From NCBI RefSeq assembly GCF_003573695.1, contig NC_039358.1, positions 11,326,326 to 11,390,325 on the forward strand: a DNA stretch of 64,000 nucleotides. Direction: 5' to 3'. Shown in pieces: positions 42,367 to 55,000 of this stretch. The stretch comes from Papaver somniferum (Eukaryota > Streptophyta > Magnoliopsida > Ranunculales > Papaveraceae). Made by a program: the position numbers and the translations under genes. The notes below the pieces were generated by a model. That model was not told the DNA's origin and made no database searches. It saw only the letters and a list, made by a program, of their open reading frames with translations. Each line of letters opens with the position of its first letter. The first letter of the stretch is position 1.

Positions 42367-45071
42367 GGAGATGGTTTGAGCCGGGGAGGTAGTTGAAGCG
42401 TCGAGGGAAGTGGATGTGAATTGGAAATGGGATGAGAAGAGATGGGCTGAATAGAAGTGGGCAGAGTAGAAGTGGGTTGAGTAGAAATGGGCTGAGAGGG
42501 ATAAGTTAGCCTGCGGTGTGGAGGAGTGTACAAGGTCGAGTGAGATGGGCCTTGTTCAGGAGGTGGAGCGGAAGCGAGTGTGGGTACAGTCTCAACAGGA
42601 TGAGAAGTCACAGGTGGTGGATAGGTGGAGGAATCTAGAAATGAGTAGAGAGGATGGATTTGTGGGTTGTGAGTAGGGGAAGAGCCTAGACAAGGGGAAA
42701 TAGAAAATGGGAGTACGTTTTCATCAAACGTGACATGTCTTGAAATAATGATTTTGTTTGTGGAAATGTCAAGACAACAATAACCACGATGATTGGGTGG
42801 AAAACCAAGAAAAACACACCTAGTGGAGCGAGGAGCAAGTTTGTGTGGTGTGGTAGAAGAGAGATTAGGGTAGCAAAGACAACCAAAAATGCGAAGATGA
42901 GTATATGTGGGTTGGCGTCTATATAAGATGGACATTGGTGATTTGAAATTGAGAAGTCTAGTAGGAAGAATGTTGTGGAGGTAGACGGCCATAAGAAGAG
43001 AATAAACCCAATATTTGGGAGGAACGGAGGCATGAGACATTAGAGTACGAGTGATATCATTGATTCGGCGGATCATGCGTTCAGCCTTACCATTTTGAGA
43101 TGATGTGTGAGGACACGAGAAGCGAAAAACTAGGCCGTTTTTACTAGCAAAGTTGTGAAAAGTGGAATTGTCAAATTCGCGACCCATGTCGCATTGGAAT
43201 GATTTAATTTGGCGTTCGAATTGAGTTTGAACAAAAGATTGGAATTCCACAAATTTGGTGAAGACTTGGGATTTTAATTTTAGTGGAAAAACCCATAAAT
43301 AATTGGTGAAATCATTCAAAAATAGAAGATAATAACGAAATCCCGTATCTATATTCAACGGAGACGTCCATAAATCACTATGAATTATATCAAAGGGAGC
43401 AATACTGGTAGAATGAGAGTCATAAAAGGGAAGACGAACATGTTTGCTAATTTGACAAGAATGACAAAGATTAGGGGAATTATCCTTATTACATTGAATA
43501 AAAGACTTTGTGCGTAAAGCATCTAGGACAGCTTTGCCAGGGTGGCCGAGGCGACTATGCCAAACGGTAGGTGAACACACGGCAAAAGAATATTGTTGAG
43601 GTGGTGGCGAAAAAGAGGATTGCACGGCGGAGGTGGTGATGGGATAGAGTTCCCAAGAACTATCACATCGGAGAATAGACTTCCTCGAACTCAAGTCTTT
43701 CACAGAAAAACCATAAGGATCAAATTCAACAGACACATGATTATCAGTGGTAAATTTTCGAACAGAGATTAAGTTTTTGATGATGGAAGGAACGACAAGG
43801 GTGTCTTTGAGGTGAAGGGTGTGAGTTGGAAGATTTATGAACTTAGAGCCACTAGCAGTTACCGGAATGCTATTGCCATTTCCCACCAAGACAGAACGGA
43901 CATTACTAGAATTAAAAACTTTTTTTAATGTACCTGGATCCGAGGTGATGCGTGATGTTGCTCCGGTGTCCATATAGAAATCATCATCAGGTGTCCGAAT
44001 TCTCATAGAGATGTAGGCTTCGGCGATATCTATCGGTTGTAGATAGTCTGTGGTCGGAGCAATGTAGGCTTGCGGTGATCGACCGGATGTTGGGTGTCGG
44101 CCACGACCCCGTCCTCTTCCACGGTTCTGGCGGCCTCGTCCGCGGTTGGCAGGTGGAGCAGCGTTCCAGGGAGAATCCCAGTAGGGAGTAGCCGGATATG
44201 GGCCAGGTGAAGCAGCGTTCCAGGGAGAAGCCCATTGTGGGTACGGGTGAAGTGGGCTTGCTGGGCTGGGCAGTAGTGGGCTTCTGTTCGATCCAGGGAG
44301 TGAAGTTTGCTGGTAAGGATGCAGTGGGCCTGTTGGGTTGGGAAGTAACGGCGCTGTGCGATCCAGGGAGTGAAGACGCTGTGGATGACGCTGTGCAACA
44401 ACAGGAAGGTGATGGGAGGCGTGCGGTGTTCCGGCATCAAGGGCAGCGTGGGTATTCGATGTGGATTGATGTTCACGGCGAATCTCTTCAGTGCGTAGTT
44501 GAGATCGAGCAGTGTCAAAAGATGGCATCGATTGTTGAATGAAGGAGGAAACAATGTTATATTCCTCCGGAAGTCCATTGACAAGTTGGATAACCAGTCG
44601 TTTTTCATCCATTGGAAACTCGAGGTCACTCAATCGATTGGAGAGTGCCTGTATCTTATCACAATAATCATCAACGTTGTTACAGTCAATAAATTTTAGG
44701 TTTACGAACTTACTTTCAAGGCTGGCGGCGCGGTTTCCTTTGTTGTCTTGGAAGAGACGTTTGAGATGATTCCATAACTCCTTCGCAGTTTTCCCAGTTT
44801 TGAGAACACTCAACATCAAATCTTTGGTCATGGTGGAGAACATCCATTGACGACATAGGGCGTCAAGTTGTAGGATGGTGGCAGTGTCAAGATCTGGTGT
44901 GGGAGAAGAATCATCAATAAGAAAAAGGAGGTTGTGCGCTTGAAGATGAAGTTGAAACAGGAAAACCCATGAAGAGTATTCGTCTTGTTTGATATCTAGT
45001 GTAATAGGGATCAAAACTTTGATGTTGGAAACGGCGAAAGCCGGATGTAGGGTTTTTTTATCACTTGGCAT
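42117..45071 (-). pseudogene. Copia gag-protease-integrase ORF
   Basis: 984 residues from ATG 45071 (MPSDKKTLHPAFAVSN). UBN2-type gag at about 60-200 (FVNLKFIDCNNVDDYCDKIQ). A Gly/Arg-rich basic segment near 310 (NRGRGRGRGRH) takes the place of a zinc knuckle. Protease DTGATS is near 368. GAG-pre-integrase has WHSRLGHPGK near 510. The integrase core has acidic residues in HSDLW, QCDMGREF and SQNGKAERM at about 565, 629 and 661. The last 45 residues are out of frame relative to the pol reading, so the frame break lies in the repetitive linker (about 42,240-42,420), where a roughly 57-base unit is duplicated. Confidence 0.85.
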
Positions 45072-45145
45072 GGATTGATTATTTGCTATTGATGATTATT
45101 GGTGTTTTTAGAGGAAGAAGAAGGAGGACCGATTTTGGCCTCGTG

Positions 45146-45163
45146 ATTATTGCTCTGATACCA
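45146..45163 (-). promoter_or_regulatory. Copia primer-binding site
   Basis: Minus strand TGGTATCAGAGCAATAAT abuts the 5' LTR. TGGTATCAGAGC is the standard complement of initiator tRNA-Met. Confidence 0.85.
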
Positions 45164-45301
45164 TGTCGGATGTCAATGAATCCGTAACTTATTCTTATTC
45201 CATAAACTCATATAAATAGTATTACAGGAAATCTGGGAGACTTCATTGGATATCGTATATTCTCCCAGATAAATAAGGTAACATAATTATATTGTCTATT
45301 A
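45164..45301 (-). repeat. Copia 5' LTR
   Basis: 138 bases, partner of 40,489-40,626. The LRR frame runs into it for about 30 residues before a stop, which makes the apparent end of the LRR ORF (45,208) artificial. Confidence 0.85.
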
Positions 45302-46608
45302 GGGATTATACCCAGTGATGGAAGCTGCTCACAGTTATTGAAACTGGTGAAGCTTAATGTCACCAAATTAGAAAGGCTGACAGATAATGAACAACCCATC
45401 ATCCACTTTGGAAGCTCTACACCTGAGAATCCATCTATAAGCAATTCCTTTAGATTTGAGTGAGGCTGGAGACCTTCCAACACCATCCTATCCATCACAC
45501 TTCTGTTATTCTGCACTTCTTCATCATCATCATCATCATCATCATCAATAGTGAAACGCCAATATAGAAACATTTTTTGAAGGTGTTGCTTGTCCATTAG
45601 CCTTGCTCTTTCTGCACCTTCTTTTCCACCGCTCACATTCTCAAGTTTTCTTATATGTAACACCTGAAGGGAGTTTAAGCCTGCTAAATCTTCAATGCCA
45701 CTGCAATTGGAACTTCCATGGACCTCAGTGTCTTTTCTAACCATGTAAGAGTCTAATGTTTCAAGGCAGGTGAGCCTTTCTATACCACAAAGCATTACAT
45801 CATCTTTTCTATTGTGTCTAAGAATTCTCAATTTCGGCCAATTCTTAATTTCTTTGGGAAGTTCACACTTATCTCCCATTGTCACCATCTCCAAATTGCA
45901 GAGGTTGATAATGCATGATTCAGGCAGTATTTTGATCTCAGTACCAGATAAATCAAGACATCTTAATCGTGTCAGTGCTCCTAACTGTCTAGGTAATGCA
46001 TCTAAATTCCGACAATCTTTGAACTTCAACGTTCTTAAACTGCTGATAGAAGTGATTGAATCTGGTAACTTAGAGATTGTTGTACCTGAAAGATCAAGGC
46101 TACTTAGATGTTTTAACAACCCAATATTTTCTGGTACTAATTTAATATCCGAAAATGAGATATCAACATGCCTCAAACTCTTCAAAGGCCCAATTTTCGA
46201 AAGAAGCCCGCTTGGAACGTTTATACACCCACGCAGTATAAGTGTTTGCAAATTGTAAGAAAGATGTAAAGACATTCCATAGAATAGAAATAAATTGTTG
46301 TATGAGAGGTTAAGGTACCTCAGATGTTTCAACTTAGAAATCGAAGAGGCGGAACATAGTTCGCGTAAAATGGGGCAGAGCACGCAACCAGAAAAGAGTG
46401 CACATGTAAGCCAGTTATCAAGCGGACATAATACACGTAAACGCCTGTAACGAAACAAAGAATCAATATGCCAGAAATTCCTTGGGTCAAGAGCAACAAT
46501 TGTCCGCAGTTTCACTGCATTGGGTAACACTTTTGGGGTCGCCAGACTTCGTCCTTCATCAAATAGCAACCCGTAAGCGACGAACTTCAGAAACTTCTTC
46601 CTTCCCAT
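45302..46608 (-). pseudogene. CNL gene, proximal LRR part
   Basis: Frame from about 46,563 to the copia insertion: FDEGRSLATPKVL, VKLRTIVALDPRNF, then at least eight LRRs (YLNLSYNNL, HVDISFSDIKLVPENIGLLK, SLDLSGTTISKLPDSI, CLDLSGTEIKILPES) and a DDDDDDDDEE stretch from a GAT microsatellite at 45,527-45,548. It ends EQLPSLGIIP. The natural link to the NB-ARC ORF needs removal of one base at about 46,564, so the ATG at 46,608 is not a start. Confidence 0.85.
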
Positions 46609-48187
46609 CTCTTACCTTTCCAATCCCAAATTCATTACAATCTATGACACTCGTCGCAAGATCATGTACCAAATCATGCATCTTACATGTCGCAACGTCA
46701 CCCAATAATCTATCCTTCTGCACATCTTGAAAGAACGAACTCCACACCAAATAATCAAAATACTCATTTCCTATATCTTCAAAAGATATATCATCTCCTC
46801 CACTGGATGGCGAAAGAAATCCTTCTGCCATCCATAATCGAATTAAGGTTTCTCTATGTATTATCCAGTCTTTAGGAAATATACAACAGTATGAGAAACA
46901 CTGTTGCAAAGGCGAAGGTAAATTATCATAGCTCAATTTTAATATCGATATGACTTTTTTATGTTCTGGTGTACTCCACAAATCATTATTGTTTATGATG
47001 GATAACCAATAACTTTTCTTTCTCCTTGAACACATTAAACTTCCTAGAGAGTTTGCTGCAAGTGGTAAACCATCACATTTCTCTGCTATATCCCTTCCAA
47101 TATTTGTCATGTCTGGAGTCAATACTGCTCCACCTTGGGATGATACTTTCTTCTCGATAATGGACCAACAAACATCATCCGATACTCTTATCAAATCATG
47201 AACTGTGCCACCAACAACAGATGAAACCTTGTGGTTGCGGGTAGTGACTAATATTTTGCTGCCCAAGCCGCCATAAACAAGGAAACTTTTCAGTTTATCC
47301 CAATCTCTAATATCCTCATTCCATAAATCATCGAGTACTAGCAAATATTTCTTACCAATCAATTTTTCCTTGACTTGTTTTGCTAGTACGTCGACATTTG
47401 ATGGATCCTCGCATTTCTTTAGAGTAATGGACTCAATGATATCTTTTAAAATCTTATAAATATCAAAGTCATCAGAGACACAAACCCAACCTCTTGGCTC
47501 AAAGTTTCTTACTATGGAGTCATTTTCGTAGATCATTTGAGCTACAGTTGTCTTACCCAGTCCCCCCATGCCCACAATGGATAAAGTGGAAATGTTCTCT
47601 GATTGAGAAGAAATCCCAGATGACGAAGTGGATAATGATGGCGACGACTTGTCGGTCAATACCTTTATTATGTCTGATTTTGCACCCTTCCTCCCTAGAA
47701 GAATTGAATCATCTAAAATAGACGAGGTTAATCGGTTACGTTGCTCCCTAGTTTGATGGTCCTGGGAAGCACTAGTAGTTTGCAAATGATACATATCACT
47801 GTTCTTGTAAATTTCATCTAACTTTTCATTGATGGCTCGAATTTTACGTGCCATCTTGAATTGGAATAAAAGTGGGTTGCCGGATGAAACAAGATCCCGT
47901 ACCTTGTGTTTACGAGGACGCATAGATTCATAAGTAAACTCATCCATTACGTCGTCAGCATCATAAACGATGTCTTTAAGCCTTCTTAACCAAAGTCTCA
48001 CGGTAGGATCATTCACTTGTTTTTCCTCAGCAGAACTAATGAGAGCTTGAATTGACTCCAAGGTTCCCTTGAGCTTTTTTAAGTCATCTTTTACACCCCA
48101 TGCCAGAGTAATCTGTTCAGAAATTAGAGCGATTAACGGTTTCAAGATCTCAGTTACACCGTTCACTAGAATATTGTCCATAGCCAT
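46559..48187 (-). pseudogene. CNL gene, coiled-coil and NB-ARC part
   Basis: 542 codons from ATG 48187 (MAMDNILVNG). Rx-type coiled coil at about 1-130, with DADDVMDEF (76-84). NB-ARC motifs are all present: P-loop GMGGLGKTT (206-214), kinase-2 LLVLDDLW (282-289), RNBS-B GSKILVTTR (309-317), GLPLA (373-377), CFSYCCIFPKD (430-440) and MHDLVHDLA (503-511). In an intact gene this is an ATP/ADP-switch immune receptor of the plant cytoplasm or plasma membrane. A one-base insertion near 46,564 ends the frame at EVRRLRVAI. With the two other shifts and the copia insertion, no full protein can be made; a truncated CC-NB-ARC product is possible. Confidence 0.9.
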
Positions 48188-48328
48188 GAAAGTATGTGAT
48201 AGATAAAGGAAAACAATTGAACAAATGAAGATGAGGTCGCAAAGAATATAGTGTTTTTCAGAGAGTGTGTAGAACTAGGAATGTAGATGTGTATTGTTTG
48301 TGCAGAATGAAATGAGTCTTCTCTTCAA

Positions 48329-48394
48329 GTCAATCAGTAATATCAATGAAATTGAATGCTTGTCTCCATTTATCCATGACTACCTCTATTGACC
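48329..48394. promoter_or_regulatory. W-box candidates upstream of the CNL gene
   Basis: TTGAC on the minus strand at 48,333-48,329 and TTGACC on the plus strand at 48,389-48,394, 140-210 bases upstream of the ATG. W-boxes are WRKY sites common at resistance genes. Short motifs, so weak. Confidence 0.3.
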
Positions 48395-48399
48395 ACACA

Positions 48400-50048
48400 A
48401 ATGTTGCTATACCAGTACCCGTAAACATCCATTGCCACTTGCCAAAAAGCAGACATGACAAAATAATTATTATTGTTGGCCGACAAGTTGCATTAGTTGG
48501 GTTACGAAGAAACTGATGCATAATAATTGGGTGATTTGATCTATAATTTAATTATTTCAAGGAAGAAAATTTGAACATCTTCTGCTCTTCCTTTCCGCAG
48601 AAGAACTGACACAGTAAAGAAGATAGTAGAGGAGGGAGAAAAAACTAAAAAGAAAGAATTTTCTACACGTCAGAGATGACACGTGTACGCCACATCAGAC
48701 AGTGCACCGAATAGAATGGTAAAACGTGCTGGGAATATCATTTCCGAATATAGTGGTTCTGGACAGACCGTCCAGAAAACCTCGTCAAAACCATCATGTG
48801 AGTGGAAGGTGTGGGACCCATCCCAAGGAGTTAGCAGGGGACCATTAAAAGGTGTTTTGGGTCCATCACTTGTCACACAACGGTTTTGGGATCGTTTATT
48901 TGCAGGGTCTATTTAGATTTTTTGTCCCGAATATCAATACTTCTTTATATAAAGGAGAATGTCTTTGCTGATATGTCAGTCACTACGTTTATCCTCACAA
49001 ATACTGGAAAGTTAGAGTGCCACATCACATATGTATGCCACGTCAGAATGCTTTGGATATATTGTAGAAGATGCGTCTTTTGGTTTAGAGTTACCCTGCC
49101 CTTCAGCGTCTCAGAATTCGGAAGATATTTTATTTCCAAATCTTATACGAAAAGGCGTCTATTGATTTTTTTTTCTGTCTATCAAATTAAGGGTACGTTT
49201 TTCTGTCTTTCAAATCTTATACCAAAAGACACGTCTGTTGGTTACATTCTCTATAATTCTCCGGTTCGCCAAAATTGGGTTCACAGTAGACGAAAAGACA
49301 CTACGTTAGTAGTTTCGCGACAGATATATTGCTAGAAAATAGTATGGAATGGGATGCACATAATCGACAAGATGCAGACGAGGAAAATCAATCAATCAGA
49401 AAAGACATAATCATAGGAGGAGTACCCATTCACATTCCATACTGACGGATCAGACAATTGTGTGCCAAATCTATTCATGTGTGTCAAATCTGTTCAAGTA
49501 CAATTATGCTCACTTACAAGATACTGAAGGAGAATCAACCAAAAGAAGATCAAAACGAACGGAAACACTACACTGCAGAAGATCAACTTGGCAAAATTTC
49601 ATCCCAAGTACGGTAATGAACTTTTTCGGTAATTTACATTTTATATGGTGAGACATGTATATGCATAATCAGAATCGATATATTGCCAACTATTGAATAT
49701 CAGTAATGCATACGAAACTAAGAAGTATTGCTTAACGTCTAGATTTTACTTAGAAAATCTTTCGTGTCATAGAATTTAGGAGGTATGCCTAAATCTCAAC
49801 TTATATATGCGATCTTTTGTGTTCATCAGATGTAAGTTCTATGCATGATATGCAAAACAAAAATGGGCGCTATATTAAATCAATATAGGATGCAACTTCA
49901 AGAACCAACGGCCAACAAGTGCCAGACTAAATGAATTACAAATTTCAAGTGAGTGGTGTGGTTCCCGAATATGTACAATCTCTGCCAAATTGAGTTCATT
50001 GTTTTGTTATTATGGACTACGTACCCATTCGGAACTTTAAACTAGGGT
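48400..50048. other. Spacer, no gene recognised
   Basis: Contains an ACACGTGT (G-box type) at about 48,679. The 149-residue frame 48,886-49,335 has no recognised domain. No repeat partner was found in the window. Confidence 0.4.
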
Positions 50049-50518
50049 GATGTCGGTGTAGGAGTATAATATCGCACACTTATTATCTATGCGATATAAT
50101 GATAATTTAGTATGAGCAAAAGACATCGCTCATGGTTAAACTAAAATGACGTATCAAATGATGTCAGCACAGTCACGAGTAAAGTGTGAAGAACCGTGCG
50201 AAGTCAAGAGTGTGTGCGCGAATGATCTATGTAAATGTGTGATAATAACGCACAGTATATCCGAAATTAGGGGCTTTATTAACTGTACCCCATTATGTAT
50301 TAGCTGTCATCCACTATGTAATACCCTATATAAAGAGTAGATCGACCATGTAAAGGAGGGGGATCTTTTGAGTGATTAGACAAGAAATTTAGAAGTGAGA
50401 AAGTTTATTTGGAGAGCAAGTTAGGGTTTTCGTATTATCTTGTATCCAATATTGAAATCTTAATGAATGATTATGTGATTTCCACCATGATTTCTTAGAT
50501 TATTGTCTAGATTCTTAC
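50049..50518 (+). repeat. LTR-like block
   Basis: Starts TGTCGGTGTAGG, has CTATATAAAGAG (TATA) at about 50,321, then AATGAATGATT and ends TTCTTACA. The promoter-leader-end order is like a copia LTR, but the following bases are not a standard primer site and no partner was found. Confidence 0.35.
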
Positions 50519-51171
50519 AGGGGTGTAGTTGTGGGATTTCCTGCAACTACAATTGGTAAATGCAGAAAGGTTGTGGAGAAAGGTTTTCCAGTTTATTAAA
50601 GAAGAGATGCTAGCACCACAAAAGAGTGTATGGTGTTGTTTTGGGCAACACTTGGGTGGTTTCACATAACAGGGAATTGGTTCTTAGATATGAATCCCAT
50701 ATTAACGTCAAACTCTGCAACAGAACATCATCCTTGAAGTGCATGTTCAAATATTTCTAGAAAGAGGAGACAAATCAACAGTTATTATCGAAGAGAAAAG
50801 CAGCAGATAAAGATGCAAATGCTAGAGAAAATGATACAAAAAATCACACATTTGCAGGAAAAAGTCAAGCTTGAAGAAATATAAAAATATCTTGATTTTT
50901 TACATATCTGCATCAGAAGCCTGTTGGAGAATATTTGAATTTGACATACATTATAACCCATCACTTGGAAGACTATAATTCTATTTATCAAATGAACAAA
51001 CAATAATGATTTGTGAGACAGATGACATGGAGGAAGTGGTGCCGGAAGTTGGATGCAGAGGAAGGCACAAATCATAATGCAGCAAAAGTCAACCAGTATA
51101 TCAACTTTAGTTACTTCAACAACATATGCCATACCATAATTTTTACTTTATTGTATTAATTTACTTCAAGA

Positions 51172-51990
51172 GAGTAAGACCATATGATATAAATGAGTCT
51201 TTAAAAGGACATGTAAAGTAGGTGGAATTATGGAATACAAAAGACTAGGTTGATAGCTAAATGCTATAAACTAAAAGAAGATGTAGATTTCGTTGATTCT
51301 TATTCGCTTGTGACGATAATTACTTCCATTGGCATGCTAATTATTTTTGCTGCTGCAAACAACTTAGAGATTTATCAGATGGATGTTAATACAACTTTTC
51401 TAAAACCATGAATTAGATAAGGAAATCTACTTAGACCAACCTGAAGACTTTGTGGTGAAAGGATGTGAATACAAAGTTTGTAACATGGACAAGTTTTTTG
51501 TATTGTTTGAAATAAGCACATAAACAAGGACATGAAAATTTTGATCATGTGATAAAAGTAGTGGATTTGAGTCATGAATATGATAAGTGTACTTATGGTG
51601 AACTTGTTAAGTATGCCTGTGTGATTGTATGTGTGTATGTTGCTGAAATGCTTATACTTGATACAAACATAGAGGTGTTATATTCCACTAAAAGCATGCG
51701 CTGAATGAGAACATAGACATAAAAAACTGAGGCCCTGTTGATGTGATCATAGGGATGAGGATTAGAAGACATTCTAATGAATATAGTCTTAGTCATTCTT
51801 ATTTTGTTGAATTTGTGCTTAAAAGATACAATCGGTTTGATTGTAAACCTGCTTGTACTCCATACAATTTTTCTTGTAAACTCAAGAATAATAAGGGTGA
51901 TGGATTATCTTAACTTGAATACTCAAGAGTTATAGGATGTCTGATGAATTTAATGAACTGTAAGGGTCCAGACATTGCCTATAGTGGGGC
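51172..51990 (+). pseudogene. Decayed copia reverse transcriptase, copy A
   Basis: Multi-stop frames still show FDHVIKVVDLS, YGELVKYACVIVCVYVAEML (YVAEM for YVDDM), then NEYSLSHSYFVEFVLKRYN and CKPACTPY. Same as 54,802-55,620 at the DNA level. It ends in TGGGGCCGCTTCCTATGAGAATATGA, the purine tract/LTR start that copy B has at about 56,430, so the intervening RNase H has been deleted. Confidence 0.65.
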
Positions 51991-52009
51991 CGCTTCCTAT
52001 GAGAATATG

Positions 52010-52085
52010 ACAAACGTGGGTGGAACGGGTGGGCAAACAATATGGATATATTGACAAACGTGGGTGGAACGGGTGGGCAAACAAT
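52010..52085 (+). repeat. Direct 40-base duplication
   Basis: GACAAACGTGGGTGGAACGG and the following GTGGGCAAACAATA occur twice in succession (52,010 and 52,051). The corresponding place at 56,919 has one copy. Confidence 0.7.
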
Positions 52086-55000
52086 ACATGTTCCAACCCA
52101 TGCGACATACGCGTATACCATGCACCAAGTCCTGTGTCTACTTGAATTTATTTTTGGCGAATTTTTCTTTAGGAAATTAATTTCAAAAATATTTTGTACA
52201 AGTGTTTTATTTACGGGAGAATTCCTTTTTGGTTTTGATTTGTTTTACAAAAAATAAAAAGTATTTTATAAGGAAACCAAAACCTAGCTTAATTTTAAAG
52301 CAACTTTGTCTTATAAATATAAAATCGAATTTCTCTTTTTAGTGGGGGTTTAGACACGGCTACGTTTTCTTCCTCTTTTCTCCATCTTTTCACTTTGGTT
52401 TTTTCGCAACAGTGATTTCTTATCTTCCTTCCTAATCCTTGTTGCTGAGTTCGTAATTTGGTAGATTCATCTAATGTTTCCACTTTCATTGCTACGGTTC
52501 CAACAATCTTAACACATTAGTACTTTTTCTGTAACGATGAAAGAGGTGTATAATGACCAGAAAAACTTAAGGGGGAGGATTTTAAGTTATTTATTTTCTG
52601 GGTAATCATAAGCTAGATGATTTTTTACTGAAACAATTTGACGAGGTTTTGAAAAATGATGGACGTGAAATTGTTGTTTGGATAATTAGGGTTAGGCAGA
52701 ACTTAATTGAATTATTTGAAGGATAACTTTAAGGTTATTATTTGTGGTTTGCATTAGAGGAAAAGTACTAAACTACATGCATGGTGTTTGAATAGGAGTT
52801 TTTCAAGTGTTTCGATGATTGAGAAATTACTGATTTCTGAGTCAAAGTATAAACGAAGTCTATGACTTGAGACTAGAGAAGTCAGTATGGTTGAATTCGG
52901 TAATAAGATTCATGTGAAAGAGTTGTTATGAAGCATGGACAAAGATGTATCATCTGTAAGGGACATGGATAATAGGAGCATATGGATGAAAATAAATCTT
53001 CCAAAGCTGACAAAGGTGAGAACATCAAACACAACTGTAGGCATGGTCTTCACAAGAAATGTATGTTTCGTAAACCTGAATCTGGCATTACTTTAATTAA
53101 GGGTGACTGTTATGGTTGTGAAATTCCTGGCCATCTGGCAGTAAATTATAGACAACATAGAAACCTTAATAAGTGGAAATTTATTGCTAATTTAGTTGAA
53201 ACAAACTTGAACTAGTTAATGGCATGATGTCGGAAGTTATTTTAATAACCAATGTGAGAGACTGGTGGGTGGACTATGGAGCCACTAAGCTTGTTTGTTG
53301 AAGCAGAGACCTGTTTACCCCCTATCAAAGGATAGGGGATGTCGAGTGACTTTATATGAGTAACTGATCCGCAACAGAGGTTGCATAAAGGTAAAGGTCG
53401 AGCAGAAACTCATATCTGTAGAGGCTCTCACATTGAATGAAATTTTCATGTTCCGTGCATATATAAGAATTTTGTTTCCTGTTTTGTTGTAGATAGTTAA
53501 AGATACAAGATTGTATTTAAATCTAAAGAAATTGTTGAAACCAAGGGCGCTGATTTTTTAGGCAAGGGTTATTAGACTTTGGGTCTATATAAGCTTAACG
53601 AAAAATCTGTTGAAGTGAACATAGTTGATTCTTGTGCTTTGTTTTGTGTGTATTTGGATGTTTTTCATGGAAGACTTAGAACCGTTAATTTATAAGTCAA
53701 TGCTTAAACTGGCTAGCGTAGGCTGTGTACCAAAATTTAGTTTGGTTCTGAACACAAAAGTGAAATCTATATATAATCAAAATATGCTATTAAATTTTAA
53801 GCAAAATTATTCAGAGTAATTCTAAGACCTTAGAATTAATCCTGTTATACCTAATTGAGGTTATTTCAATCCTTTCTAAGGTGGTAAAAATTTGTTTGTA
53901 ACTTACGTAGATGACTATACGTAGTGTTATCTTATATACTTTCTTAGGCAAGGATGATGCCTTAGAAGCCATAAGATGTATAATTTTAAAGTTGAAAACC
54001 AATCAGGTGTTACCATTAAAAAATTTAGGTCTGGACGTGATGGCAAGCATGAAATTCTTTAAGAGAACTTTACTTTTCAAATGGCATTATTCATAAGACC
54101 TCATTTCTTACTCACCATAGTGTAATGGTATAGTTGAACGTAAGGAATAAACCTTAAGAAGATTAAAATATGCCATGTTGACTAGTTCAGGATTAAAACG
54201 CCAACCTGTGGGTGGAGACCGTCCTCTAAACTTTCTATATCCTGAATAGAGTACCCTTTAAAGAATCAGACAAGATACCATATGAGTATGGAAAGAAAGA
54301 CAACATTTTTATGCATACGTCAAAGTGTGGGGGCGTTTGGATTATGCTTCCATTCCTTTTTCTAAGAGAACTATTTTAGGACCTAAAAATTGTTGATTGA
54401 TTTCTCATAAGGTATCCAGAGTATTTGACTACATATAAATTTTTTGGGTGTGATGTCTGATTTTCTGACTTTGATGTGAAAATGATTATGGAGTCTAGGG
54501 ATGTTGAGTTTTGAAACCTATCCTCTTTAGAGATGTGTTGTTGATCCCCTATATGTCTTTTCAACTAGTCAGAATTTAACTTTAAAGGAAGATGTAGTAT
54601 TAGTTGAGCATAAGAGAAGTAAAACATTTAGATGAGATTTATTATGGACCTGAATTAATAACATGCCTAGCTTAGTGGATCCACAAACTTGTAAAGAAGC
54701 CATAAAATCTACTGAAACCCCAATCTGGTACGGAGATTCGTTTAGTGAATTGGACTCAGTCCGTCTTTAACCAGACTTGGATTAGTTTACTTCCAGAGAT
54801 TAAGACCATAGGATATAAATGAGTCTTTAAAAGGACATGTAAAGTAGGTGGAATTGTGGAATACAAAAGACTAGGTTGATAGCTAAAGGCTATAAACTAA
54901 ATGAAGATGTAGATTTCGTTGATTCTTATTCCCTTATGATGATAATTACTTCCGTTGACATGCTAATTGTTTTTGCTGCCAAAAACAACTTAGAGATTCA

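Larger units (their letters stand above)
40489..45301 (-). mobile_element. Ty1/copia element inserted in the CNL gene
   Basis: 4,813 bases with 138-base LTRs at both ends (40,489-40,626 and 45,164-45,301; four substitutions between them). Primer site TGGTATCAGA (initiator tRNA-Met) immediately inside the 5' LTR, and purine tract AAGGAGGTG inside the 3' LTR. Protein order gag-protease-integrase-reverse transcriptase-RNase H defines Ty1/copia. Very short LTRs and a UBN2-type gag are reminiscent of the Ale group. LTR ends are TAATAG...CCGACA on the element strand, so the usual 5' TG is TA. Confidence 0.9.

Noticed and set aside
44030..44629. 199-residue minus frame in the copia gag region
   Set aside because: Alternative frame of the gag-integrase ORF; the main frame has the motifs.
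45208..45300. C-terminal 30 residues of the LRR ORF
   Set aside because: Translation of the copia LTR; also appears at the 3' LTR (40,533-40,626).
48886..49335. 149-residue plus frame
   Set aside because: No domain, odd composition, no paralogue in the window; a Helitron end was considered here but no CTRR hairpin end was found.
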